The notes below the pieces were generated by a model that was not told the DNA's origin, ran no database searches, and worked only from the letters and a program-made list of their open reading frames with translations. Of a stretch of 14,413 bases of DNA, positions 7,903 through 14,413 are shown piece by piece. The stretch is from Chloroflexota bacterium (GTDB lineage Bacteria; Chloroflexota; Dormibacteria; Dormibacterales; Dormibacteraceae): assembly GCA_005880525.1 (NCBI GenBank), contig VBFW01000167.1, positions 1 to 14,413 on the forward strand, read 5' to 3'. The translations under genes and the position numbers were made by a program. Within the stretch, counting starts at the first letter, position 1. Each line of letters opens with the position of its first letter.

Positions 7903-7964
7903 CGCCGCGCTATTTTCTCTACTACAGCGGCCGGGAGTCCCACGTTCCCGTCAGTGATCTCCGG
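7903..7964. other. 62-nt gap within the minus-strand gene run
   Basis: The only spacer longer than 7 nt among the nine minus-strand genes. On the minus strand it contains CGGGA...TCCCG, a possible 5-bp hairpin, and then an A-rich GTAGTAGAGAAAATAG. This could hold a second promoter or an attenuator for the permease genes, but no clean -35/-10 pair is visible. Confidence 0.35.
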
Positions 7965-8627
7965 TCAGCGGCCGCGCGGCTTGGCTCCGATCTGCTCGCA
8001 CTCGTACACCAGCGGCACTGCGAGCTCCTCATGAAGAATCGCCGCGAGCTCGCTCACGGCCTCACTGACGGCCGGCATCAGCGTCTCGTTGGCCCAGGGG
8101 CGCAGCGGCGACGGTGCGCTGACGATGACCGGTCCCGAGCGCGCCAGCGACCCCATGCCGCCGCTCGCCACACGCGATTCGCGTCCTACCCAGTTGTGGA
8201 CGCTCAGGATCTTCAAGCGGCGCGACGAGTCGTCCGCTACGTAGACGGTGTCGGTGCTGCCGGCGTCAGCCCGCCAGAGCTCGCGGCGCAGAACGACCGA
8301 GCGCGCCGTGTGCGTCGCGCCCGCGCGGCGTACGCCCCAGAACGCGCGCGCCGGCTGGATCGTGCCCGGCCCGCAGACCCAGAGACGCGAGCCGTTGTAG
8401 GCGAGCACGCCGATGACAACCACCGCGAAAAGCACGAGCAGCGCGCTCGCGCCCGCCGCCCGGAACATCAGAGTGACCAGCGCGCCGAAAGCCGCGGGCA
8501 CGGCGCATCCGAGGATCGGGCCGAGCGGCGAGGCGACGGAGATCAGCAGGCGGCCGCCCGGGTCGCGCTCCGTCCTGTACAGCGAGAGCAGCCAAGTCTT
8601 CGCCGGCTCCTGCGATTGGTCCCCCAT
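7965..8627 (-). CDS. Two-helix membrane protein of unknown function
   Basis: 220 residues, not recognised. A charged N-terminal 30 residues precede two adjacent hydrophobic helices (about 34-55 and 60-78) joined by a short turn. The rest is soluble: a beta-rich stretch (about 84-165, with VVLRRELWRADAG and DTVYVADDSSRRLKIL) and then a Pro-rich, mostly helical end (AVSEAVSELAAILHEEL). This arrangement resembles small bacterial PH-like membrane proteins, but that is a shape argument only. The ATG shares its A with the stop of the upstream MFS gene (TGATG, 8629-8625), so translation is probably coupled. A 62-nt spacer separates it from the permease pair. It could be a regulator or accessory subunit of a neighbouring transporter. 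Confidence 0.7.
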   Translation of the reverse strand: MGDQSQEPAKTWLLSLYRTERDPGGRLLISVASPLGPILGCAVPAAFGALVTLMFRAAGASALLVLFAVVVIGVLAYNGSRLWVCGPGTIQPARAFWGVRRAGATHTARSVVLRRELWRADAGSTDTVYVADDSSRRLKILSVHNWVGRESRVASGGMGSLARSGPVIVSAPSPLRPWANETLMPAVSEAVSELAAILHEELAVPLVYECEQIGAKPRGR

Positions 8628-9838
8628 CACACGGCCGGATTCGATGTTAGCTGCGACGGAACGGGCGCGAGGCGGTCGATCAGCGCGGCCACCGCTCCCG
8701 CCAGAAGCGCCGCGACCGCGTACGTGACGAAAGCGGCCTGGATACCGAACAGCGACCACGCAAGGCCGCCGGCAACAGGCCCCAGCGTGACGCCAACGTT
8801 TTCGAACTCGCCGAAGAGTCCCATGACAAGAGCGTGGCGCCGCCGCGGCGACGCCTCTGAGATCCAGGCTGTAGCCGCGGGCCAGATCAGCGATCCGCCC
8901 AGCGCCCGAGCCGCTGCGGCCACGATGACGACGCCGAAGGCGCCGGCGGTGGCGTACAGGGCGAATCCGATCGCGGAGATCAGGCAGCCGGCGACCATGG
9001 CCGTGCGCCGGCCCCAGCGATCCGCGACCACGCCGCCGGGCACCAGCAGCACCCCTCCGAACATTCCCGCGGCGAAGAGCGCCGTTCCCGCGCTTGCGGC
9101 CGACAGGTTCAGGTGCGCGGTCACGAGCAGCGGCAGCAGCGCCGTTTCGCCCGCGAAGCCAAGCTGGAACAGGACCATGATCGCCGCCGTCACCAGCAGC
9201 ACGCGCCCGACGCTCGGGCCCGTGCGGGCCTGCTCGACGCGCACGTCGGCGTCGGACCATGTGGCCCGGCCGTGGGTTTCCGTGTATCCACGGAATACGA
9301 GCGCCAGCAGCAACGCGGATATCAGAGGCAGGGCTGAGGCGATGTAGAGCACGTCGCGGATCGGCATTCGCTCGATGAGCTGACCGCCCAAACCGGCGCC
9401 GATCGCGTCGCCGAAGAGCCACTCGGCGGAAAGGACCGCAAGGCCCGTGGCGCGAAGGTTTGTCGGCAGCGTGGTGCCGAGAAACGAGCGGCCGATCGGA
9501 CCGACCGACACGAGCATGCCCGACGTCAGCAGGTAGCTCAGCGCGATGAAGGGAACCGTGGTCGACCGAGCGACGAAGAAGACGCCGGCCGCGTACAGGA
9601 GCATCGAGGCGATGAGCGGGCCTCGGTAGCCCACCCGGTCAGCGATGACACCCCACAGCCACTCGAACAGGAGAAGACCGAGGCCGAACATCGACAGCGT
9701 GATGCCGATCTCGCGCGGCCCGGCGTGCAGCGAGCGCAGCTCGAGCGGGATGGCGATGAACATGACGCCGATCGTGAGCGTCGACACCGACAGCGCGCCC
9801 AGGAGGGCACCGCTCCGGCTGCGCAAAATCTCTCTCAC
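8627..9838 (-). CDS. MFS transporter, sugar/drug efflux-like
   Basis: 403 residues with about 12 hydrophobic segments. Motif A occurs in both halves, GVIADRVGYRGPL after helix 2 and GGVVADRWGRRTAM in the second half, which is the ancestral MFS duplication. IGRSFLGTTLPTNLRATGLA and WISEASPRRRHALVMG fit the multidrug-type MFS_1 group, and no substrate can be assigned. The start is GTG 9838, overlapping the antiporter stop as GTGA; a nearby ATG at 9840 reads straight into a stop and is the last codon of the antiporter. It differs clearly from the MFS protein at 3441-4691, so the two are not a recent duplication. Confidence 0.85.
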   Translation of the reverse strand: MREILRSRSGALLGALSVSTLTIGVMFIAIPLELRSLHAGPREIGITLSMFGLGLLLFEWLWGVIADRVGYRGPLIASMLLYAAGVFFVARSTTVPFIALSYLLTSGMLVSVGPIGRSFLGTTLPTNLRATGLAVLSAEWLFGDAIGAGLGGQLIERMPIRDVLYIASALPLISALLLALVFRGYTETHGRATWSDADVRVEQARTGPSVGRVLLVTAAIMVLFQLGFAGETALLPLLVTAHLNLSAASAGTALFAAGMFGGVLLVPGGVVADRWGRRTAMVAGCLISAIGFALYATAGAFGVVIVAAAARALGGSLIWPAATAWISEASPRRRHALVMGLFGEFENVGVTLGPVAGGLAWSLFGIQAAFVTYAVAALLAGAVAALIDRLAPVPSQLTSNPAV

Positions 9839-10941
9839 ATGGAGACGAAGTAGGCGCTGATTGCGATCACGAGGTACGCGCCAAGCAGCTGCACGCCTTC
9901 GAGCCAGTTAGTACGCCCGTCGAGCGAGATGACGATGACGATGAGCGTGGCCATGCCGACCACCGCGATCTCGAAGCCGGTGAAGATGAAGTCCATCGGG
10001 TGGCCGATGAGAAGGCTGACGAACACCAGCAGCGGCGCCACGAACATCGCGACTTGAGTCGACGACCCTACCGCAATCTCGAGCGTGACGTTGAGGCGGT
10101 TCCTGACCGCGAAGAAGACCGCAGACGCATGCTCGGCCGCGTTGCCGATGACTGGGATGAGGATGAGGCCGACGAACACGGCGGGGACGTGAAGCGCGGC
10201 GATCGCGGGCTGCAGCGACTTGACGAGGAAGTCGGACTCTATGCCGACGAGCACCGCCGACGCGGTCAGGACTCCCAGCGCCCAGCTGGTCGACCATGTC
10301 GCGACCTCGCCGCGGGCCGGCACGTGAAAAAGGTGGGCATGGGTGATCTGGGTGAAAACGAGGGCGGCCAGGTAAAGGAGGACCAGGACACCGGCCACGA
10401 CGGCGCTCACGACCTCCTTGCCTGTGAAGCCGACGTTCGGCGAGGTCACCAGCAGCAGCGCCGGCACAACCAGGCCGGCAACGGCGATCAGCAGCGACGA
10501 ACCGTGGACGCTGGCCGCTTGAGGGTTGAACTCCATGGTCTTGTGCCGCACGCCGCCCGCGGCGAACGACAGGCCGAGCACGAGAAGCAGGTTGCCCACG
10601 ATCGAACCGATGAGCGTGGCCTTCACGACGGCGAACTCCCCGGCGGCGATGAGGAATACGCCGACTATCACCTCGGTCAGGTTGCCCATGGTCGCGTTGA
10701 GCAGGCCGCCGCGCTGAGGCCCCAGGCGCACCGCCAGCTGCTCGGTCGATTCACCGATGAGCCCGGCCAGCGGCACGATGGCGAGCGCCGACGTGATGAA
10801 CGTCAGCACCTCCATGCCGGAGATCTGGGCGCCGATCGAGATGGGCACGAAGATGAGAAGCCAGCGCAGCGAGGGCGTGGGCAGGCGCGGCATCAAGTGG
10901 CGTACCTCAGGGGTTCCTGTGGTCCTGGGTTTCTCGGCCAT
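9835..10941 (-). CDS. Ca2+/H+ (CAX-type) cation antiporter
   Basis: 368 residues with about 11 hydrophobic segments. The two inverted ion-binding repeats of the CaCA superfamily are visible: GLLNATMGNLTEVIVG (79-94) and IPVIGNAAEHASAV (262-275), each with the GNxxE core of CAX proteins. The family extrudes Ca2+ (sometimes Na+ or other cations) in exchange for protons. Length matches bacterial CAX proteins. ATG 10941 is preceded by AGGAGG with an unusually short 3-nt spacer; Met17 is the alternative but has no ribosome binding site. It is the first gene of the nine-gene minus-strand run and overlaps the next gene by 4 nt. An inverted repeat overlaps its ribosome binding site and may control translation. 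Confidence 0.9.
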   Translation of the reverse strand: MAEKPRTTGTPEVRHLMPRLPTPSLRWLLIFVPISIGAQISGMEVLTFITSALAIVPLAGLIGESTEQLAVRLGPQRGGLLNATMGNLTEVIVGVFLIAAGEFAVVKATLIGSIVGNLLLVLGLSFAAGGVRHKTMEFNPQAASVHGSSLLIAVAGLVVPALLLVTSPNVGFTGKEVVSAVVAGVLVLLYLAALVFTQITHAHLFHVPARGEVATWSTSWALGVLTASAVLVGIESDFLVKSLQPAIAALHVPAVFVGLILIPVIGNAAEHASAVFFAVRNRLNVTLEIAVGSSTQVAMFVAPLLVFVSLLIGHPMDFIFTGFEIAVVGMATLIVIVISLDGRTNWLEGVQLLGAYLVIAISAYFVSM

Positions 10942-10944
10942 ACG

Positions 10945-10969
10945 CCTCCTCTCGAAATTCGATCAGAGG
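10945..10969 (-). promoter_or_regulatory. Ribosome binding site with possible sequestering hairpin
   Basis: On the minus strand CCTCT (10969-10965) can pair with AGAGG (10952-10948), which includes the first bases of the AGGAGG ribosome binding site (10950-10945). A short inner CGAATTTCG can add pairs. This places the start of the antiporter message in a possible stem. The stem is short and its regulatory role is inferred. Confidence 0.4.
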
Positions 10970-11091
10970 TCTTGCCGCGGACCGCGGTGTCCGCCGCCGT
11001 CCCGGGTGTTGCCACCGTCCTGACGGGACCGGCGAAGGGAATCAGCTACTCCCCTCTGTTGGCGGCAAATCTACCAGACGGGACGCGCTCC

Positions 11092-11097
11092 TAGTAT
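11092..11097 (+). promoter_or_regulatory. -10-like box for a probably leaderless deoC transcript
   Basis: TAGTAT ends 6 nt before GTG 11104, the distance expected between a -10 element and the transcription start. No ribosome binding site precedes the GTG, so transcription and translation may start at the same base. No good -35 is seen. Confidence 0.5.
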
Positions 11098-11103
11098 TGA
11101 CGC

Positions 11104-12027
11104 GTGGCGACGGCCCTATCCCTATCCCACCTCGGTTCACTCATGCGCGGCGTGCGCAGCGTCGACCAGGTGGGCGCCGAGGAGCGGGCCGCCTCGCTGG
11201 CCAAGCGCTCGATCAAGAAGGCCTCCAAGCTGTGGGCGCTCGACCTCGCGATCCGGTGCATGGACCTGACCACCCTCGAGGGCATGGACACGCCGGGCAA
11301 GATCGCCGCGTTGTGCGCGAAGGGGATCCGGCCCAAGCCGGGCGACCCCACCATCCCGTCCGTGGCGGCCATCTGCATCTACCCCGCGCGTGTGGCCGAT
11401 GCGCGCGAGCACCTCGGCTCGAGCGGCGTGCGCGTGGCCTCGGTCGCGACGGCGTTTCCGTCGGGCCAGAGCTTCCTCTCGCTGAAGATCGACGAGACGC
11501 AGCAGGCAGTTGCCGCAGGCGCGGACGAGGTCGACATGGTGATCGACCGTGGCGCGTTCCTGTCCGGCGACTACCAGAAGGTGTACGACGAGATCGTCGC
11601 CATCAAAGAGGCATGCGGCGACGCGCACCTGAAGGTCATCCTCGAGACCGGCGAGCTCGGCACCTATGACAGCGTGAGGCGCGCATCGATCCTGGCCATG
11701 GCCGCCGGCGCCGACTTCATCAAGACGTCGACCGGCAAGGTGCAGCCCGCGGCGACGCTTCCAGTCAGCCTCGTGATGATGGAGGCCATCCGCGACTTCG
11801 TGCGCGAGACCGGCAGGCCCGTGGGGTTCAAGCCTGCCGGCGGCATCAGGACTTCCAAACAGGCGATCGCATACCTCGTCGTCTTGTACGAGACGCTCGG
11901 CCCTGAGTGGATGACGCCGGAGCGGTTTCGACTTGGCGCGTCCAGCCTGTTGAACGACGTGTTGATGCAGATCGAGAAGGAGCGCAGCGGCGCCTACCAG
12001 TCCATGGATTACTTCACTATCGATTAG
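11104..12027 (+). CDS. deoC: Deoxyribose-phosphate aldolase, long eukaryote-like form
   Basis: 307 residues. Class I aldolase cleaving 2-deoxyribose-5-phosphate to acetaldehyde and glyceraldehyde-3-phosphate in deoxynucleoside breakdown. The Schiff-base lysine is Lys207 in FIKTSTGK (205-212), with partner Lys243 in GFKPAGGI (241-248) and Asp144 in DEVDMVID (141-148). It is longer than the about 220-260 residue common bacterial form. Segments such as CMDLTTLEG, ICIYPARV, HLKVILETGELGT and the Phe/Tyr-containing tail recall animal DERA, from memory. GTG 11104 is chosen from the -10-like box 6 nt upstream; Met14 is the alternative, also without a ribosome binding site. The aldehyde dehydrogenase gene follows after 3 nt, so the acetaldehyde produced is probably oxidised by the next gene product. 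Confidence 0.92.
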   Translation: MATALSLSHLGSLMRGVRSVDQVGAEERAASLAKRSIKKASKLWALDLAIRCMDLTTLEGMDTPGKIAALCAKGIRPKPGDPTIPSVAAICIYPARVADAREHLGSSGVRVASVATAFPSGQSFLSLKIDETQQAVAAGADEVDMVIDRGAFLSGDYQKVYDEIVAIKEACGDAHLKVILETGELGTYDSVRRASILAMAAGADFIKTSTGKVQPAATLPVSLVMMEAIRDFVRETGRPVGFKPAGGIRTSKQAIAYLVVLYETLGPEWMTPERFRLGASSLLNDVLMQIEKERSGAYQSMDYFTID

Positions 12028-12030
12028 CCG

Positions 12031-12381
12031 ATGGCGATAGCAAAGCGTTCACGGACCGAGCTCGCGACCCAGAGATTCGAGTACGCGCCCGCGCCTGAAT
12101 CGACCGATCACGTGAAGATCGAGAAGCGCTACGACCTCTTCATCGGCGGCCGCATGGTGAAGGCGCACAGCCAGAAGCGGTTCCCGACCATAAACCCCTC
12201 GAACGAGGAGAAGCTGTCGGAGGTGGTCGAGGCCGACGAGGTCGACGTCGACCGCGCCGTCAAGGCGGCGTCGAAGGCGTTCGACTCGTGGTCGCGCATC
12301 GGTGCTTCTCGCCGTGCTCGCTACCTCTTCCGCATCTCGCGCATCCTGCAGGAGCGCGCGCGCGAGCTCGCGGTCGTCTAG
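12031..12381 (+). pseudogene. Aldehyde dehydrogenase (ALDH16-like), N-terminal fragment ending at internal TAG
   Basis: 116 residues forming the usual N-terminal part of an aldehyde dehydrogenase: a short leader (FEYAPAPES), then YDLFIGGRMVKA, TINPSNEE and AVKAASKAFDSWS. The ORF stops at TAG 12379-12381 inside RELAVV-stop-TMDGGKPI, where ALDHs normally continue through a conserved Glu (family pattern E-T-x-x-GKP). Changing one base, T to G, would restore GAG and one 490-residue protein with the next ORF, in the same frame and with no lost residues. TAG ends four other genes here, so recoding is unlikely. I read it as a nonsense mutation or a base error. ATG 12031 lies 3 nt after deoC. The leader resembles the opening of ALDH16A1, as recalled. 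Confidence 0.75.
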
Positions 12382-12384
12382 ACG

Positions 12385-13503
<1,119 letters not shown>

Positions 13504-13505
13504 GC

Positions 13506-14312
13506 GTGGACGTCCGCAAGACTTACAAGCTGTACGTCGGCGGCGAGTTCGTGCGCTCCGAGTCGGGGCGCGCGTACCGACCCGACGGCTCCGTCAACGT
13601 GCCGCGCGGCTCGCGCAAGGACCTGCGCGACGCGGTGCGAGCCGCGCGCTCGGCTGTGGGCGGCTGGTCAGCGCGCACTGCAATGAACCGCGGCCAGATC
13701 CTGTACCGGGCAGCCGAGATGCTGGACGGCCGCCGCTCTCAGTTCGTCGATGTGCTGGGCGGCGGGCGCGCCTCTGCACGCGAGGTCGAGCAGGCGGTCG
13801 AAGCGCTGGTCTGGTACGCGGGCTGGACCGACAAGCTGGCCCAGGTCACTGGCAACACGAACCCGGTCGCCGGGCCGTATTTCAACTTCACGATCCCGGA
13901 GCCGACCGGCGTGGTGGGGATCGTCGCGCCGGAAGAGCCGGCGCTTGCCGGCCTGGTGCGACGAATCGCGCCGGCGCTATGCGGCGGCAACGCTGTGGTG
14001 GTGTTGGTGCCCGAGTCGCACCCGCTGCCCGGGCTGACCCTGGCCGAGGTCCTTGCCACGAGCGACCTGCCCGGCGGGGTGGTGAACGTGCTCGCCGGCT
14101 ATCGCAAGGAGCTGCTGCCCTGGCTCGCGGCGCACATGGACGTGAACGCCATCGACGTCGCGGGGTGCACGCCGGCAGAGGTCGCATCGATCGAGAAGGC
14201 CGCGGCCGACAACGTGAAGCGGGTGGTCAAGCGCCCCGCGGATGAGATGAGCCCCCATCTGATCACGGCGTTCATGGAGATGAAGACAGTCTGGCACCCC
14301 ATCGGGGTGTAG
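13506..14312 (+). CDS. ALDH-like protein without catalytic domain, ALDH16 C-terminal-half homologue
   Basis: 268 residues from GTG 13506, 2 nt after the stop of the catalytic ALDH gene. It shows the first part of an ALDH fold (YKLYVGGEFVRSESGR, then VRAARSAVGGWSARTA, EPTGVVGIVAPEEPAL, APALCGGNAVVVLVPES) but stops before any catalytic Cys; the FNFP, ELGGK and QGxxC motifs are absent. The ending EMKTVWHPIGV matches, as I recall it, the very end of animal ALDH16A1, whose second ALDH domain is likewise non-catalytic. I infer a non-catalytic partner subunit of the upstream dehydrogenase. The frame is clean, and the upstream extension of this frame over the previous gene is a shadow. Substrate and partnership are untested. 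Confidence 0.82.
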   Translation: MDVRKTYKLYVGGEFVRSESGRAYRPDGSVNVPRGSRKDLRDAVRAARSAVGGWSARTAMNRGQILYRAAEMLDGRRSQFVDVLGGGRASAREVEQAVEALVWYAGWTDKLAQVTGNTNPVAGPYFNFTIPEPTGVVGIVAPEEPALAGLVRRIAPALCGGNAVVVLVPESHPLPGLTLAEVLATSDLPGGVVNVLAGYRKELLPWLAAHMDVNAIDVAGCTPAEVASIEKAAADNVKRVVKRPADEMSPHLITAFMEMKTVWHPIGV

Positions 14313-14322
14313 CGGCCCGCGC

Positions 14323-14338
14323 GTTTTGTATACAAACG
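14323..14338. promoter_or_regulatory. Operator-like palindrome 1 (TTTGTATACAAA)
   Basis: A perfect 12-bp palindrome at 14325-14336, matching the second site at 14 of 16 positions. It begins 11 nt after the stop of the ALDH-like gene. The half-site GTA/TAC with A/T flanks fits operators of GntR-superfamily repressors; the regulator is not in the window. Confidence 0.6.
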
Positions 14339-14363
14339 CCTGAATCAGGGCGGTTCTGACCCG

Positions 14364-14379
14364 CGTTTGTATACAAACG
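14364..14379. promoter_or_regulatory. Operator-like palindrome 2 (CGTTTGTATACAAACG)
   Basis: A perfect 16-bp palindrome. Its centre is 41 bp from that of the first site, about four helical turns, so two dimers could bind the same DNA face. It probably controls a gene starting just beyond the window. Confidence 0.65.
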
Positions 14380-14413
14380 AAGAAATCTCGGGACCTAGCG
14401 CACGTCCAGATGC

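Larger units (their letters stand above)
10942..11103. other. Divergent intergenic region between antiporter and deoC
   Basis: A 162-bp region that should hold promoters for both directions. Visible elements are the hairpin and ribosome binding site at the antiporter end, a CCGTC-CT-GACGG palindrome at 11015-11026, and a TAGTAT -10-like box at 11092-11097 just before deoC. No clear minus-strand promoter was found. Confidence 0.5.
14313..14413. other. Intergenic region with twin operators at window end
   Basis: Besides the two palindromes, a short CCTGA-A-TCAGG inverted repeat lies at 14339-14349. No terminator with a T tract is seen after the ALDH-like gene and no gene start can be fixed before the window ends; an ATG occurs at 14410. 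Confidence 0.5.

Noticed and set aside
8628..9422. Long upstream extension of the two-helix membrane protein
   Set aside because: Low-complexity Arg/Gly/Ala shadow of the MFS gene; ATG 8627 gives a normal start coupled to the MFS stop.
10000..11094. Plus-strand 364-residue reading opposite the antiporter
   Set aside because: Asp/Glu/His/Arg-rich antisense shadow of hydrophobic coding; no family features.
12379..12381. TAG read as pyrrolysine or a reassigned sense codon
   Set aside because: TAG is the ordinary stop of four other genes in the window, and the position is a conserved Glu one base away from TAG.
14339..14349. CCTGA-A-TCAGG palindrome as a terminator or third operator
   Set aside because: Too short for a stable hairpin, no T tract, and unlike the two flanking operators.

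Overview
This is a GC-rich bacterial chromosomal window with tightly packed genes, many GTG starts and heavy start/stop overlap. No rRNA, tRNA, CRISPR array, insertion sequence or phage gene is visible. Gene content (long-form DeoC with ALDH16-type dehydrogenases, beta carbonic anhydrase, KaiC-like ATPase, a possibly leaderless promoter) fits a soil-type actinomycete or a Chloroflexota/Dormibacterota-like lineage. That placement is inference from style, not from a marker gene.

Layout. Bases 1-936 (+) hold the 3' part of a KaiC-like tandem-domain ATPase. A 30-bp exact direct repeat (1-30 and 712-741) marks homologous points of two successive KaiC domains, and after the second copy the true C-terminus continues in another frame, so the gene is broken or misassembled. 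Bases 983-1492 (+) encode a beta carbonic anhydrase with a strong ribosome binding site, followed by a 9-bp perfect GC hairpin. From 10941 down to 1532, nine genes lie on the minus strand: a Ca2+/cation antiporter, an MFS transporter, a two-helix membrane protein, two DppB/DppC-like ABC permeases, a membrane-anchored Kelch-repeat protein, a second MFS transporter, a methylmalonate-semialdehyde dehydrogenase (MmsA/IolA type) and a DinB-like protein. All junctions but one overlap or lie within 7 nt, so most of this is probably one transcript. Its logic is mainly membrane transport, yet no ABC ATPase or solute-binding protein is present for the permeases.

Divergently, 11104-14312 (+) carries deoC and two aldehyde dehydrogenase genes. 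The first is interrupted by an in-frame TAG (12379-12381) where a GAG glutamate codon would be expected. The second encodes a 268-residue ALDH-like protein with no catalytic-cysteine domain that resembles the C-terminal half of animal ALDH16A1. The set reads as deoxyribose-5-phosphate cleavage to acetaldehyde plus glyceraldehyde-3-phosphate, followed by aldehyde oxidation by a two-subunit ('split') ALDH16.

The last 100 bases contain two near-identical palindromes around TTTGTATACAAA, with centres 41 bp apart, which look like paired GntR-type operators for a gene just beyond the window. The points most worth following are the amber-interrupted split ALDH16 operon, the twin operators, the orphan permease plus Kelch module, and the repeat-flanked KaiC break.
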